A DNA stretch of 64,000 nucleotides from Candidatus Woesearchaeota archaeon (GCA_016938695.1 JAFGUC010000024.1:1-64000); one strand, 5' to 3'. Counted from the stretch's first letter, positions 1 through 10,545 are shown. Made by a program: numbers and translations. The notes: a model not told the origin generated them from the sequence alone.

Positions 1-3000
1 ACTGGATTACGCTTTGTAACATTTACTGTTTGGGATTCCTTTAGTGCAAATGCAAATAGCAATTTAATCACACTAAATATAACTCCAGTAAACGACCGAC
101 CAATCTTCACATCTAGTTTACCAAACATAACTTTTGCAGAAGACACATACAACGATACATTAAATTTGTTAAGTTATAGTTTTGATGTCGATGGTGACGA
201 TATGAATTGGAGTATTGTAACTTCCCAAAGTAATATCGAGAATCTAACAATCATAATAAACAATAATACTGGACAAGTAAACATAACTTCAGACTTAGAC
301 TTTTATGGAATAAGATGGATTTATTTCAACGTATCTGATCCAAGCAACACTTACGACATCAGTACTAACGTAACAATTAATGTAACTCCAGTAAATGATC
401 CACCATATTATACTGCAAATATTCCAACAATAATATTCCCAGAAGATACAATTTTCAATTCACTAAACTTATCTAATTATACTGCTGATGTAGATGATCT
501 AGATTTGAATTGGACAGTAAACTATGGTTTAAGTGTAATTAATAATTTAACAATTAATATTAATAATGCAACAGGAATTGTAACAATAACTCCAGATGGA
601 AACTTCACAGGACTACGATTAGTTACGTTTACTGTATGGGATTCATTTAATTCAACTGCAAATAGTAATTTAATTACAATTAACGTAACTCCTGTAAATG
701 ATCCTCCAACATTTATAACAACAATTAATAATGTCACTTTTGATGAAGATACATTTAACGATAGTATAAATCTTCAATCACATTTCTTTGATGTAGATGG
801 AGATTTATTGAATTGGAGCATAAATACTTCATTAAGCAATATAACTAACCTTACAATTAATATCTCCAGTTCAGGTTTAGTAAATATTACTGCAGATTTA
901 GATTGGTATGGAAAACGTTGGGTAACTTTTGTTGCAATTGATACTTACAATGAATTTGCAGTAAGTAACAATGTCTCAATTGAAGTTTTCGCAGTCAACG
1001 ATCCTCCAAGACAAATTGCAGTAATTCCAGATATTGTTTTCCCAGAAGATACGGTATTTAGAAATATGAATCTATCTGATTACTTCTTCGATGTTGAAGG
1101 AAGTTACATTAATTATACAATAAATACTGCACTAAGTAGCATACAAAATATATCATTTACAATAATTAATACAACGGGAAATATTACAATAACTCCTGAT
1201 GGAAACTTTACTAACACTAGATGGATTTATTTCAATGCAATTGATAATGAATCTGCTTCAACTTTAAGTACAAGAATTAATATTGATGTTACACCAGTAA
1301 ACGATCCTCCTGCAAGTTTAGCAGTTATGCCAAATATTACTGTGTGGGAAAATGATTTCAACACATCAATAACTTTAGATAATTATGTTTGGGATGTAGA
1401 TAACAACGATTGGGAATTATCCTGGGGATTCATTTCCTCAAGTGGACATTTATTAGGAAGTGTTATCTGGAGCGGATTAACTCAAATAGCAAATATAAGT
1501 GGACAACTAGAATGGAACGGTTATGAACCTTTAGTTCTAAATGTATGTGATTTTGAATATTGTAGAAATACAACTATTTGGGTTCTAGTATTAGGTAAAG
1601 ATTATCCAATAATTAGTTCATATAACTTATCTAATAGAACAACATCTTGGTGGACTTTTAATGATAATTTTACAACAACTGCAACAGAGGTACTTCAAGA
1701 AAATAGTACAATTGATTTCTTGATGGATATAACAGATAATGATTTTAATGATTCCATGAATTTGACTTGGTTTGTTTACGATTTATTTGACAATAATTTT
1801 TCTGGATTTTACAAATTAGGAAATGATTCTGATAAAGATATGTCAATTACTTTTGATTGGCACGCAGCAGGTGATTACCTAGTAAGATTAGTTGCAAATG
1901 ATTTATTGAATCATACTTCAGAATTAACATGGAATATTTTTGTTAGAAACAAAAACCGTGCTCCAAATAAACCAACAATACTATTCCCTCCAAATAATCA
2001 TTTTTACACGTACAATAATACTAATTGGAATTGGACTTTAGTAACTGATCCTGATGATGAAGCAGGAAAAACTGCGTATGATATTTATGACATTAGCTAC
2101 AGATTAATAATTGCAAATACAACTGAATTAATTGAAACAATGTTAAATATTGATTCTGATAATTTAGATACTTCAATTAATACAAGTGGCAATGCAACAA
2201 TATTTGTTGATAGACGATTTGATAACAACACAAACAACTACACATTAATTGATCCAGAACAATTGCCATCTGGAATTTATCATGCAATTTTAATCGCGAA
2301 TGATTCCAGAGATTTCAATTATTCTGATATAGTTGATTTTGAAGTAGATTTACCTCCTCAAGTTGATATTTATAGAATATTTAGAAATCCTGCAAAAATA
2401 GATTTCCATAATGTTACAATTAATTGGACAGCTCAAGACGACAACGGAATTGTTGATGCATATATTAACGTAACAAATCCAGATAATACTTTACTTGGTC
2501 AATATAGAAGTAGTATAAAATTATTACCAATTAATATGACTCAAAATGGAACATATACAATTACTGCATTTGCAATTGATTCTAAAAATTCAACAGCATT
2601 AGTTACAAGAAATTTTAGTGTGGTATATGATATTTGGCCACCAAGTATTCGTTTATTAAATCCAAGATTATACTTGTTAGTTCCTGGAGTTAATGCGACA
2701 GTTGGTGGAACTGGAACTGTTATTTTTGATTATAATGTGACTGACTTATCTCCAGTAGATTATTGTAGTTTATACCTGCAAAGTAAATTCGTAACAATAA
2801 TGATTCCTTGGTCTGTATTTGGAAACAGGACAGATATTTACGATGGTCTATATGGTTACAAAGGTTTGGATGTAGAAGGTACTGGTCAGACAAATAGATT
2901 TGTTGTCTCAGGTTTAGTCCGAGGTGATTACACTTGGAATGTATATTGTATCGACGATGAAAGTAATGGTGGTTATTCTGTATACAACGGTTCATTCGAA

Positions 3001-3843
3001 TTAGATATTCCTGATGCAACAATAAATATTATCGAACCAGAATTAGGTACTGAAGTTTCACAAACAATTCCTCGTTATGGTGTTGAGTTAGATGTCGACA
3101 AATATGAAGTAAATGAAGACGATATAGTTACACTTAAAGGAAAAATAAGAAGTACTGGAGAACAATTGACATCAGTAGAACTTTCAACAAATGTATCTTG
3201 GATTATTTTAGATGAAACATACATAAAAACATTATCTGGTGAAGAAGATTTAGTTTTCTTTGTAAACACAAATTACGTTGCAAGTGGAAATCACACAGTT
3301 CAATTTATTGTCAGAAGTAATGAAGTATCCTACAAAAAAGCAGCAACGATTATAGTTAAGGGAAGAAAAATGGCTGAAGTAGAGCTTCCAGGAATTAATA
3401 GATTATCTTTAACCAAAAGAATTGAAATCGATGGTGACAATATGATTGTAAAATTAATTTTCAAGAATGTTGGTTATGGCGAGATATCTAAATTTAGTGC
3501 AGTTGATGAATTGTTAAATGGAAAAGTAATAAACTATGATCCTAAACTAATGGAATTAGATAAATTCAATAGAATGGTAATCAATGTTCCTGCATTAGGA
3601 CTAAATTCAAATTACACAGTTGAGTACACTGCCAAAGATTTGAATATTGATACTTTAACAAAACCAATTGTATCTGGAAATATTTATACAATATTTGATC
3701 AAGAGGTAAATGTTCCATTGGAAATGAATTTTGTAATTCAAAGAACCGTTATAAAAGAACGACTTTTGAGTTCATCTTTAGTATTATTCATCTTGATGAT
3801 TTTAGGTATCAAATTATACGCTAAAAAAGGTGGCGCTATATAG
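1..3843 (+). CDS. Giant surface protein with tandem cadherin-like (VNDPP) repeats, 5' end outside window
   Basis: The reading frame is already open at base 1, so the start lies upstream. The visible 1280 residues begin with about five tandem ~100-residue repeats. Each ends in a T-P-V-N-D-P-P signature (codons near 85, 388, 688, 991 and 1294) and contains an E-D-T and a D-V-D/D-G motif, typical of bacterial/archaeal cadherin-like Ig-fold repeats that bind calcium. The middle and C-terminal parts contain further beta-rich segments. A hydrophobic helix (about 20 residues) and a short Lys-rich tail end the protein, so it is anchored in the membrane with a large external part. N-x-S/T sequons are very dense, which suggests N-glycosylation. 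It heads a row of surface proteins on the same strand. The adhesion or cell-contact role is inferred from the fold only. Confidence 0.85.
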   Translation, partial: TGLRFVTFTVWDSFSANANSNLITLNITPVNDRPIFTSSLPNITFAEDTYNDTLNLLSYSFDVDGDDMNWSIVTSQSNIENLTIIINNNTGQVNITSDLDFYGIRWIYFNVSDPSNTYDISTNVTINVTPVNDPPYYTANIPTIIFPEDTIFNSLNLSNYTADVDDLDLNWTVNYGLSVINNLTININNATGIVTITPDGNFTGLRLVTFTVWDSFNSTANSNLITINVTPVNDPPTFITTINNVTFDEDTFNDSINLQSHFFDVDGDLLNWSINTSLSNITNLTINISSSGLVNITADLDWYGKRWVTFVAIDTYNEFAVSNNVSIEVFAVNDPPRQIAVIPDIVFPEDTVFRNMNLSDYFFDVEGSYINYTINTALSSIQNISFTIINTTGNITITPDGNFTNTRWIYFNAIDNESASTLSTRINIDVTPVNDPPASLAVMPNITVWENDFNTSITLDNYVWDVDNNDWELSWGFISSSGHLLGSVIWSGLTQIANISGQLEWNGYEPLVLNVCDFEYCRNTTIWVLVLGKDYPIISSYNLSNRTTSWWTFNDNFTTTATEVLQENSTIDFLMDITDNDFNDSMNLTWFVYDLFDNNFSGFYKLGNDSDKDMSITFDWHAAGDYLVRLVANDLLNHTSELTWNIFVRNKNRAPNKPTILFPPNNHFYTYNNTNWNWTLVTDPDDEAGKTAYDIYDISYRLIIANTTELIETMLNIDSDNLDTSINTSGNATIFVDRRFDNNTNNYTLIDPEQLPSGIYHAILIANDSRDFNYSDIVDFEVDLPPQVDIYRIFRNPAKIDFHNVTINWTAQDDNGIVDAYINVTNPDNTLLGQYRSSIKLLPINMTQNGTYTITAFAIDSKNSTALVTRNFSVVYDIWPPSIRLLNPRLYLLVPGVNATVGGTGTVIFDYNVTDLSPVDYCSLYLQSKFVTIMIPWSVFGNRTDIYDGLYGYKGLDVEGTGQTNRFVVSGLVRGDYTWNVYCIDDESNGGYSVYNGSFELDIPDATINIIEPELGTEVSQTIPRYGVELDVDKYEVNEDDIVTLKGKIRSTGEQLTSVELSTNVSWIILDETYIKTLSGEEDLVFFVNTNYVASGNHTVQFIVRSNEVSYKKAATIIVKGRKMAEVELPGINRLSLTKRIEIDGDNMIVKLIFKNVGYGEISKFSAVDELLNGKVINYDPKLMELDKFNRMVINVPALGLNSNYTVEYTAKDLNIDTLTKPIVSGNIYTIFDQEVNVPLEMNFVIQRTVIKERLLSSSLVLFILMILGIKLYAKKGGAI

Positions 3844-3927
3844 TTAGACATACGTATATTGTTTTATTGCGTTTTTTGGTAGTTTTATACCATTTGAATG
3901 GCAAAAACGGCAAATTTTTTACCCAAA

Positions 3928-4001
3928 AAACAAAACATTTAAATAGCAACTTATAAATACAAATATGTATACTAATATATAGTAGCAATATCTATTAGGG
4001 G
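3928..4001 (+). promoter_or_regulatory. Probable promoter of the first paralogous surface protein
   Basis: The 158-base gap before the next gene is AT-rich and holds TATA-like runs (tttaaatag near 3938, ttataaatac near 3950). An AGGGG Shine-Dalgarno-like string at 3997-4001 lies 6 bases before the ATG at 4008. This spacing decides the ATG rather than the in-frame TTG at 4002. Confidence 0.45.
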
Positions 4002-4007
4002 TTGTTC

Positions 4008-5930
4008 ATGAAATTAAAAAGGGGAAGGTTGAGTGAGTTTAGGCTGTTTGCCCTATGTCTTATAGTATTATCTATATTCATCTTACCTAGTGTTTCTGCT
4101 AATTTGAATTCTCTTAACATTTCAATAACTGAAGATATTTCTGAAGTTGTTTCATATGATGGTTCAGTGGAATCAGATTCTGGAACAAGTCATACAAATC
4201 TACAATTACGTCCAATAACTTTCAACGGAACAATTGTGATTAAAAATGTCGGAACTGACATTCTATCAAATATTAACGTTTCATTCAATCAAACAGATTA
4301 TCTATCAAGTAACTTCACAATTGCTTATGCTCCAAGTTATACTCATCTAGAAATGAACAATGTTAGCGCAGGTGTTGATAGGTGGATTTACTTACGACAA
4401 TTAGTTGTTGGTGATAATGTAACTTTAACTTACACTGCCGACGCGTTTAACTTTGGTGAGCCAATTAATATAACTGAAACTTTTTCAACAGACAGAATTA
4501 TGTTAGGAGATACTTTGAATATTTCAATAAATGTTACAAACTCTCTTAACAGTGCAATAACTCTTGAAAATGTTATTCTAACAAAAGAACCACAATCATA
4601 CATTGATGAAAGTGGATTTCCAACTTTTTTTAATTACACAAATTTAGCAGGTCCTGACGCAGCAAATGTTGATTTAACTTACACTGCAGGAAAACCAAAA
4701 CTTGTTTGGAATGCATCCAACAAAGATTTAACACAAGGTGAATCTGTACAAATTTGGTTTGATGCTGTTTCTCCATTAACACTGAATGAATCTGAACTTG
4801 GTGGTACAACCGGTCTAGAAAATTATTTAGTCGTTGGAAACGTATCTATAGAATTTACATTCAATGGTACTGCTTCAGGTTTAACAGTAAGTTCTGTTGA
4901 CGGAAATGCAATGGCAGCTGTAACTGCAAACAAACAGTTAATTAACACAACTCATTGGCGAGCTTCTGTTAATTTTTCAAATGTTGCAAGTTCATTAGAT
5001 TACAATTTAACTTCAATTAGTGTTTGGGCAACAAACTATTCTTCTGGAAATATTTTACCAGATGACACACCAATTTCTGGAAGTAATGTTACTTGGTATC
5101 CAAACATTGCAGTAACAAATGGTTCATACTGGAATTCAACAAACATTGAATTCGCTTGGCAATGGGTTCCAATTATTTGGGTTGATGCAACACTTAAAAT
5201 CTTAGATGACGGTACTCAAATCAAAACTATTTACGAAGGTAGAAATACTGAAGGCGGATATACATTCATCGAAGAAATTTATGTATTAAAAGGATATTTC
5301 ATCAAAGCAACAAAACGGATAATTCCTGCAGGAAATAGTTTACCTAACATTTACAATGTTTCAATTGTTTTAGAAAACCTTGGAACATCAAGAACTCCTG
5401 AGTGGTTGAGTGCATTCGATTTGGTTCCACCAGGATTTAGTTTGATGTATCTTGACCTTGGTACAACGGATAACGATAGAAATGTTTCAGATTCTGAAAA
5501 CAACCTTGAGATTTCAAACTCAACAGGTGGATACGAATATGATTCATTGTCTGATAGAGTACTGGGTGTTAATGCAACAGGAATAATTTCAGATGTTGGA
5601 AGTGCATACTATAATTATAGTGGTTTCCATGTTGATCTTAAAGCACTTTATGCAGGATCAAATGGTGATTCATACTATGATGCTGGAACTCCAATGGAAG
5701 AAATTGAAGTTAGATACCAACTTAATGGTACTGGCGATTTATCAAGAATCCAAAACGTTTACGTTGTTGGTGTCGACCCAGTAAGAGTTGTTGGTGCAAA
5801 GGGTACTTCTGAAATTGGTCTATCTTTGGATTTAGTTTCAAATGGTGAATTTGCAAAAGTGCTTGGTTCAATTATCATATTGATGGCGTCCCTAATTGGG
5901 TCTTTCATAATCATCAAAAATAAAAAATAA
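4008..5930 (+). CDS. Secreted, membrane-anchored surface protein (paralogue 1 of 3)
   Basis: 640 residues from ATG 4008. The N-terminus is basic and followed by a hydrophobic signal sequence ending near SVSA. The C-terminus has one TM helix (about residues 612-634) and a KNKK tail. The body is beta-rich with many N-x-S/T sequons. It shares with the genes at 5962 and 8614 the opening LN-x-(S/T)-I-(S/T)-E motif, a W-V-P-I-(I/V)-W segment, the stretch around EEIYVLKG and the N-G-T-G-D-L-S-R plus V-G-V-D-P end motif. It is the most divergent of the three. The segment around LGTSRTPEW resembles domains of conserved-repeat (DUF11-like) archaeal surface proteins. Candidate S-layer or major surface glycoprotein; no named family recognised. 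Confidence 0.8.
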   Translation: MKLKRGRLSEFRLFALCLIVLSIFILPSVSANLNSLNISITEDISEVVSYDGSVESDSGTSHTNLQLRPITFNGTIVIKNVGTDILSNINVSFNQTDYLSSNFTIAYAPSYTHLEMNNVSAGVDRWIYLRQLVVGDNVTLTYTADAFNFGEPINITETFSTDRIMLGDTLNISINVTNSLNSAITLENVILTKEPQSYIDESGFPTFFNYTNLAGPDAANVDLTYTAGKPKLVWNASNKDLTQGESVQIWFDAVSPLTLNESELGGTTGLENYLVVGNVSIEFTFNGTASGLTVSSVDGNAMAAVTANKQLINTTHWRASVNFSNVASSLDYNLTSISVWATNYSSGNILPDDTPISGSNVTWYPNIAVTNGSYWNSTNIEFAWQWVPIIWVDATLKILDDGTQIKTIYEGRNTEGGYTFIEEIYVLKGYFIKATKRIIPAGNSLPNIYNVSIVLENLGTSRTPEWLSAFDLVPPGFSLMYLDLGTTDNDRNVSDSENNLEISNSTGGYEYDSLSDRVLGVNATGIISDVGSAYYNYSGFHVDLKALYAGSNGDSYYDAGTPMEEIEVRYQLNGTGDLSRIQNVYVVGVDPVRVVGAKGTSEIGLSLDLVSNGEFAKVLGSIIILMASLIGSFIIIKNKK

Positions 5931-5946
5931 AAAAACATAATTCAAC

Positions 5947-5954
5947 GGGGAGGT
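5947..5954 (+). promoter_or_regulatory. Strong Shine-Dalgarno site
   Basis: GGGGAGGT lies 7 bases before the ATG at 5962, close to a perfect match to the anti-SD of 16S rRNA and much stronger than at most starts here. It suggests high translation of this surface protein. Confidence 0.6.
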
Positions 5955-5961
5955 TGTAAGA

Positions 5962-7875
5962 ATGTATACAAAAGAAAAGGTGTTAGCAACTTTAATGCTA
6001 GTTTTCCTTGTGATGTTTAGCACAGGAGTTTTAGCAAATGCTAACGTATTAAACGTAACTATTAGTGAGGCAGTTTCCGAGAGATTTGCTTATAATCCTG
6101 ACATGGGTGAATATAGCACAGGAAACGCAACATGGAACTGGACTTATGTCCTTCAAAGTACTACTATGAGTGGTATTATCAACATAACAAATGTTGGTTC
6201 TGAAGACTTAAGTGATTTGAATATCACATTCAATGGAACAGATTTTTTAACTGCATGGCCAGTTGAATTTTCTTCTCCTTCATATGTGAACCCATTCGAA
6301 ACTCTTGCAGCTTTCGTTGCTGGTGATCCTTGGTGGGTTTATATGACAACACTAAAAGCTGGAGACACTGTTATCTATAACTATACTATGACTTTATCAG
6401 CTGATGAACCAGTAAACGTTACTGAAAGTTATTCAGTTGCAAGAATTATTGAAGGTGGTTCATTTGATATTGATATTAGTATCAGAAACTCGTTAACAAA
6501 TCCAGTTAATGTATCCAATGTAAGAATAGTAAAAACTCCTGGTCAGTATTATGACCAAGCAGGAAATCCGACATATTTCAACTATACTGGAATTGCAGGT
6601 CCTGACGTTGGAAATGCACAACTTCTCCCATATGATAGTGTATACAGACAACTTCAATGGAACGTAACTGCACTTGGAAACATCTCCCCATATTATTTAG
6701 ATAACAACGCTGTATACAATCTTACATTAACTGCACAAGCTCCAACAGGTTTGAATGGAACATTCCCAACTTTAAGTGGTGGATGGGACAACACAACTTG
6801 GGGTGCATATATGTTAATTGGTGAAATGTTAATTAACATGACAATGGAAGGTTCAATGTCAATGTTTGAGATTCAATCAGTTGAAGGTGTTTCAACCGCA
6901 CAATTAGAAGCTCGAAAAGAACGATTGAACGAAACTCATTGGAATACAAGTGTATACTTTAACAACACTGCATCAACAGTTGATTATAATTTAACTAGAA
7001 TTACAATTTGGTCAACTAACTTTACAGCAGGTGCATTCGATCCTGAAACAAACGTTATTGCTGGAAGTACAAACACAGTTTCACCAAACACACAGATTGC
7101 AAATGGAACTGGTGTAGTTGGAGCTTCCCAAAGTTTTGCATGGGATTGGGTACCAATTGTATGGGCTGATGCAACATATAAAGTTCTAGACGATGGAACA
7201 CAGATTCAAAAAATTGTTGAAACAAGAACAATTGATAATGGATACTGGTACATTGAAGAAATTTATGTGCTTAAAGGTGGATATTTAATTAAAGTTTCAA
7301 AAGAAATAGAACCTTTAGCAGGTCAAAACGCATACAACGTAACAGTACTTTTAGAAAACCTTGGAACAGAAAAAACTCCTGACTGGGTATCTATGTTTGA
7401 TTTAATACCTCCAAACTTTGAACTTTTGGATGCAAGTGATCCAACAACAACATTTGGAGACAGAGACATGGCAGGAGCAGGTAACAGATACAATGATGCA
7501 GGAGTTACTCTACGAGGTGTAACTGGTTTCGCAGCAATTGTAGGTGGAACTTATGATTCATACCGAGGTTATCGTGTGGACTTCCAAGAAATTATGAATG
7601 GATCTAACGGAGACTCCAATTTTGATGTAGGTGGAGCAGAAGTAAGATTCCAATACTTAATTAATGGAACAGGTGACTTGTCAAGAGTTGGAAACGCATT
7701 CTTGGTAGGTGTCGACCCACAGCGTACTGATGGTTCTGTTAGTTCAGTAGAAGCTCCAAACACAGGAATTGTAATGGACATTGTTAATGGTGTAAAAGAA
7801 CAAGCAGTAACAATTGTCAGCCTTATTGTAGCAGTAAGTGCTTTAGTTGCAGGTCTTGTTTTGAGAAAAAGGTGA
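5962..7875 (+). CDS. Secreted, membrane-anchored surface protein (paralogue 2 of 3)
   Basis: 637 residues. There is an N-terminal signal sequence (residues about 7-25), a beta-rich body with dense N-x-S/T sequons, and a C-terminal TM helix followed by RKR. It is closely related to the protein at 8614 along its whole length (for example GDPWWVY/GDSWWVY, YDQAGNP, WGAYML, EMLINMTMEGSMSMFEI) and more distantly to the one at 4008. It has a strong SD. Only 31 bases separate it from the previous gene, and the following start is 7 bases after its stop, so these genes are probably one transcript. Probably a major envelope glycoprotein (S-layer candidate); the function is inferred from topology and duplication only. 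Confidence 0.8.
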   Translation: MYTKEKVLATLMLVFLVMFSTGVLANANVLNVTISEAVSERFAYNPDMGEYSTGNATWNWTYVLQSTTMSGIINITNVGSEDLSDLNITFNGTDFLTAWPVEFSSPSYVNPFETLAAFVAGDPWWVYMTTLKAGDTVIYNYTMTLSADEPVNVTESYSVARIIEGGSFDIDISIRNSLTNPVNVSNVRIVKTPGQYYDQAGNPTYFNYTGIAGPDVGNAQLLPYDSVYRQLQWNVTALGNISPYYLDNNAVYNLTLTAQAPTGLNGTFPTLSGGWDNTTWGAYMLIGEMLINMTMEGSMSMFEIQSVEGVSTAQLEARKERLNETHWNTSVYFNNTASTVDYNLTRITIWSTNFTAGAFDPETNVIAGSTNTVSPNTQIANGTGVVGASQSFAWDWVPIVWADATYKVLDDGTQIQKIVETRTIDNGYWYIEEIYVLKGGYLIKVSKEIEPLAGQNAYNVTVLLENLGTEKTPDWVSMFDLIPPNFELLDASDPTTTFGDRDMAGAGNRYNDAGVTLRGVTGFAAIVGGTYDSYRGYRVDFQEIMNGSNGDSNFDVGGAEVRFQYLINGTGDLSRVGNAFLVGVDPQRTDGSVSSVEAPNTGIVMDIVNGVKEQAVTIVSLIVAVSALVAGLVLRKR

Positions 7876-7882
7876 GCTTCTT

Positions 7883-8611
7883 ATGAAACACCTTAAATTT
7901 TTTTTATTTTTATTTGTATTTTTAGTTTCTATAGTTTCTGTTTCTGCAATTGAACTGACAAATCAAAAGTTAGAGAATTACGGAATTAATATTGAAGTTC
8001 TAGACGGAAAAGTTCATGTTTCACAATCATTTGATGTTGTTAGTACAAGCGATAAACCAATTGTTCCAGGATATGCAAAATTAACTTTGTTTGAAGGTGC
8101 AGATCCTCAAAACATAATTGTAAGTATTGGTGGAAGTACAAAACAACTTGATACATACGAGTTAGTTGACGGAAAACCAGTAATTTATTATGACATATGG
8201 AGACCTTTATCTAGCGGAGAAAGACTTTCTGTTGCAGTAAGTTTTGATTTGGATGATTTTGTTAAAACAGGAATCTTATTTCAAGAAATAAATTTTGAAA
8301 TTGGTCAATTGATGATTCCTGTAGATATGGCAAAATTCACATTAAAGATTCCATCTGGAAAACATTTAACATTTAATGCTCCAAAGTATGATGCAAAATA
8401 TAAACTTGATGACGGAATAGTTTACGAGTATAATGTAAATCCTGGTGCATCAATTAATGCGGAATTTTCAAGTGTTCCTTTGCCAACATTACCATTTAAC
8501 GGTTATTGGATTTGGGCAATATTTGCAATGATGTGTCTTGTTTACTTCTTGATGCAAGTTGTAGGTGTAGTTAAAGATATTAAATCAAATAAAAACTTTG
8601 AAAGGTCATAA
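7883..8611 (+). CDS. Small secreted protein with C-terminal membrane anchor
   Basis: 242 residues. A signal peptide (residues 1-23, ending SVSA) is followed by an external domain of about 180 residues and a single TM helix near residues 207-228 with a charged cytoplasmic tail. It lies between two close paralogues and uses an AGGTGA site at 7870-7875 that overlaps the stop of the preceding gene, so translation is coupled. It does not share the motifs of the flanking paralogues. The domain begins with a pattern (LTNQKLENYGINIEV) reminiscent of archaeal proteins with an exported Ig-like domain followed by one TM. Function unknown; perhaps a partner or anchor for the large surface proteins. Confidence 0.7.
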   Translation: MKHLKFFLFLFVFLVSIVSVSAIELTNQKLENYGINIEVLDGKVHVSQSFDVVSTSDKPIVPGYAKLTLFEGADPQNIIVSIGGSTKQLDTYELVDGKPVIYYDIWRPLSSGERLSVAVSFDLDDFVKTGILFQEINFEIGQLMIPVDMAKFTLKIPSGKHLTFNAPKYDAKYKLDDGIVYEYNVNPGASINAEFSSVPLPTLPFNGYWIWAIFAMMCLVYFLMQVVGVVKDIKSNKNFERS

Positions 8612-8613
8612 TA

Positions 8614-10545
8614 ATGAATGCAAAAACACTAGTATTTTCAATCGCAATTTTTTTGGTAATTTTTTCCTTTTCAAATGTTGCTCAAGCAAAGATAAATACT
8701 CTTAATGTAACAATTAGTGAGATTGTTTCAGAAACATACGCATATAACCCGCAGATGGGTGAATATGGTTCTGGAAATGCAACATGGAATTGGACATATG
8801 TTTTATCAGGAACAACAATGCGTGGATTAATCAATGTAACAAATGTTGGTTCTGAAAGTATTAGTGATCTAAACATTACATTTAACGGTACTGATAACTT
8901 GACTGGTTGGCCAATACTTTATTCTGCTCCAGTTTATTTAACAAATGTTGGTGGTCCAACAAATCCTATTGGTCCTTTTGTTGCTGGTGATTCTTGGTGG
9001 GTATATGCTGCAACTCTAAAACCAGGAGATAGTATAATATACAATTACAGCGTTACTTTAACAAATAATGAACCAGTAAATATTACTCAAACATATTCAT
9101 CTGATAAAATTATTGAGGGTGGATCTTTTACCATTAATATGGAAGTCCAAAACTCATTACAAAATCCAGTTAATGTTTCTAATGTAAAAATAATTAAAAC
9201 ACCTGGTAGATATTATGATCAAGCAGGAAATCCTGTTTATTTTAATTACACTGCAGTTGGTGGTCCTGATGCAGCTAATGCTCAGTTATTACCTTATGAT
9301 TCTGTATACAGACAACTTGTATGGAATGTTACTGCATTAGGAAATATTTCACCAAGTAAATTTGGTGGTTCAACTTATAATCTTACAATTGATGTTACAG
9401 CACCTTCTGGACTTAACGGTTCATTTCCTACTTTAAATGGTGCGTGGGAGAATTCAACATGGGGAGCTTACATGTTAGTTGGAGAAGTTCTAATTAATAT
9501 GACTATGGAAGGCTCAATGTCGATGTTTGAAATAGAATCTGTTGAAGGATTATCAACTGCAAAAATTGATGTAACAAAAGAACGTATTAATGATACTCAT
9601 TGGAATACTTCTGTTGCTTTCAACAACACTGCAGATAGTATTGATTATAACTTGACTCGAATAAGAATTTGGTCAACGAATTTTACTGCGGGTGCATTTA
9701 ATCCGGAAAACAATGTAATTGCTGGAAGTACACAAACTTCAACACCAAACGTTGCAGTTTCAAACGGTTCAGCATGGGCTGGTTTATCCTCATCATTCGC
9801 ATGGGATTGGGTTCCTGTAGTTTGGGGAGATGCAACATACAAAATTTTAGATGATGGAACACAAGTTCAAAAAATTGTTGAGACAAGAACAATTGATAAT
9901 GGTTACTGGTACATCGAAGAAATTTATGTGCTTAAAGGCGGATATTTAATTAAAGTATCTAAAGAAATAGATGCAATAAGCTTAGTTAGAAATTCATACA
10001 ACGTTACAATAGTCTTAGAAAATATTGGAACAGAAAAAACTCCTGGTTGGGTTTCAATGTTTGATTTGATTCCAGCAGGTTTTGAACTACTTAACGTTTC
10101 AGATAACTCTATTAGTTTTGGTGACAGAAATATGACTGGTGGAACTGATAGGTATGCAGTTGATGATGTTTCATTGTTCTATGGTATTGAATCATTTTCT
10201 GCTATCGGTGCTGGTTCTTATGCAGGTTATGAAGGTTACAGAGTTGACTTTGGAGAAATAATGAATGGTTCAAATGGTAACTCTCAATACGATGGTGGAA
10301 CTTCTGAAGTAAGATTTAATTACATGATAAATGGTACTGGAGATCTTTCTCGTGTTGGAAACGCTTATTTAGTTGGTGTTGATCCACAACGAACAGATGG
10401 TTCAGTAAGTTCAACATATGCACCTAACACTGGATTCTTTGTTTCAATAACTAAGAATGTCCGTGAACAAATGTTTACATTCATCGGGTTATCATTAGGG
10501 TTATTTGCAATAATGGCAAGTTTATTTTTGAAGAAGAAAAATTAA
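8614..10545 (+). CDS. Secreted, membrane-anchored surface protein (paralogue 3 of 3)
   Basis: 643 residues with signal peptide, sequon-rich beta body and C-terminal TM helix ending KKKN. It is a near-copy of the 5962 protein. Some DNA segments stay almost identical: 9866-9956 matches 7205-7295 at about 87 of 91 positions, while other parts have diverged more. This suggests strong constraint or gene conversion. It starts two bases after the preceding stop. Its last bases overlap the convergent regulator gene by four. Surface-layer candidate, by topology only. Confidence 0.8.
   Translation: MNAKTLVFSIAIFLVIFSFSNVAQAKINTLNVTISEIVSETYAYNPQMGEYGSGNATWNWTYVLSGTTMRGLINVTNVGSESISDLNITFNGTDNLTGWPILYSAPVYLTNVGGPTNPIGPFVAGDSWWVYAATLKPGDSIIYNYSVTLTNNEPVNITQTYSSDKIIEGGSFTINMEVQNSLQNPVNVSNVKIIKTPGRYYDQAGNPVYFNYTAVGGPDAANAQLLPYDSVYRQLVWNVTALGNISPSKFGGSTYNLTIDVTAPSGLNGSFPTLNGAWENSTWGAYMLVGEVLINMTMEGSMSMFEIESVEGLSTAKIDVTKERINDTHWNTSVAFNNTADSIDYNLTRIRIWSTNFTAGAFNPENNVIAGSTQTSTPNVAVSNGSAWAGLSSSFAWDWVPVVWGDATYKILDDGTQVQKIVETRTIDNGYWYIEEIYVLKGGYLIKVSKEIDAISLVRNSYNVTIVLENIGTEKTPGWVSMFDLIPAGFELLNVSDNSISFGDRNMTGGTDRYAVDDVSLFYGIESFSAIGAGSYAGYEGYRVDFGEIMNGSNGNSQYDGGTSEVRFNYMINGTGDLSRVGNAYLVGVDPQRTDGSVSSTYAPNTGFFVSITKNVREQMFTFIGLSLGLFAIMASLFLKKKN

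Noticed and set aside
4002-4010. TTG at 4002 as start of the first surface paralogue
   Set aside because: The AGGGG site sits too close to TTG but at good distance from ATG 4008.
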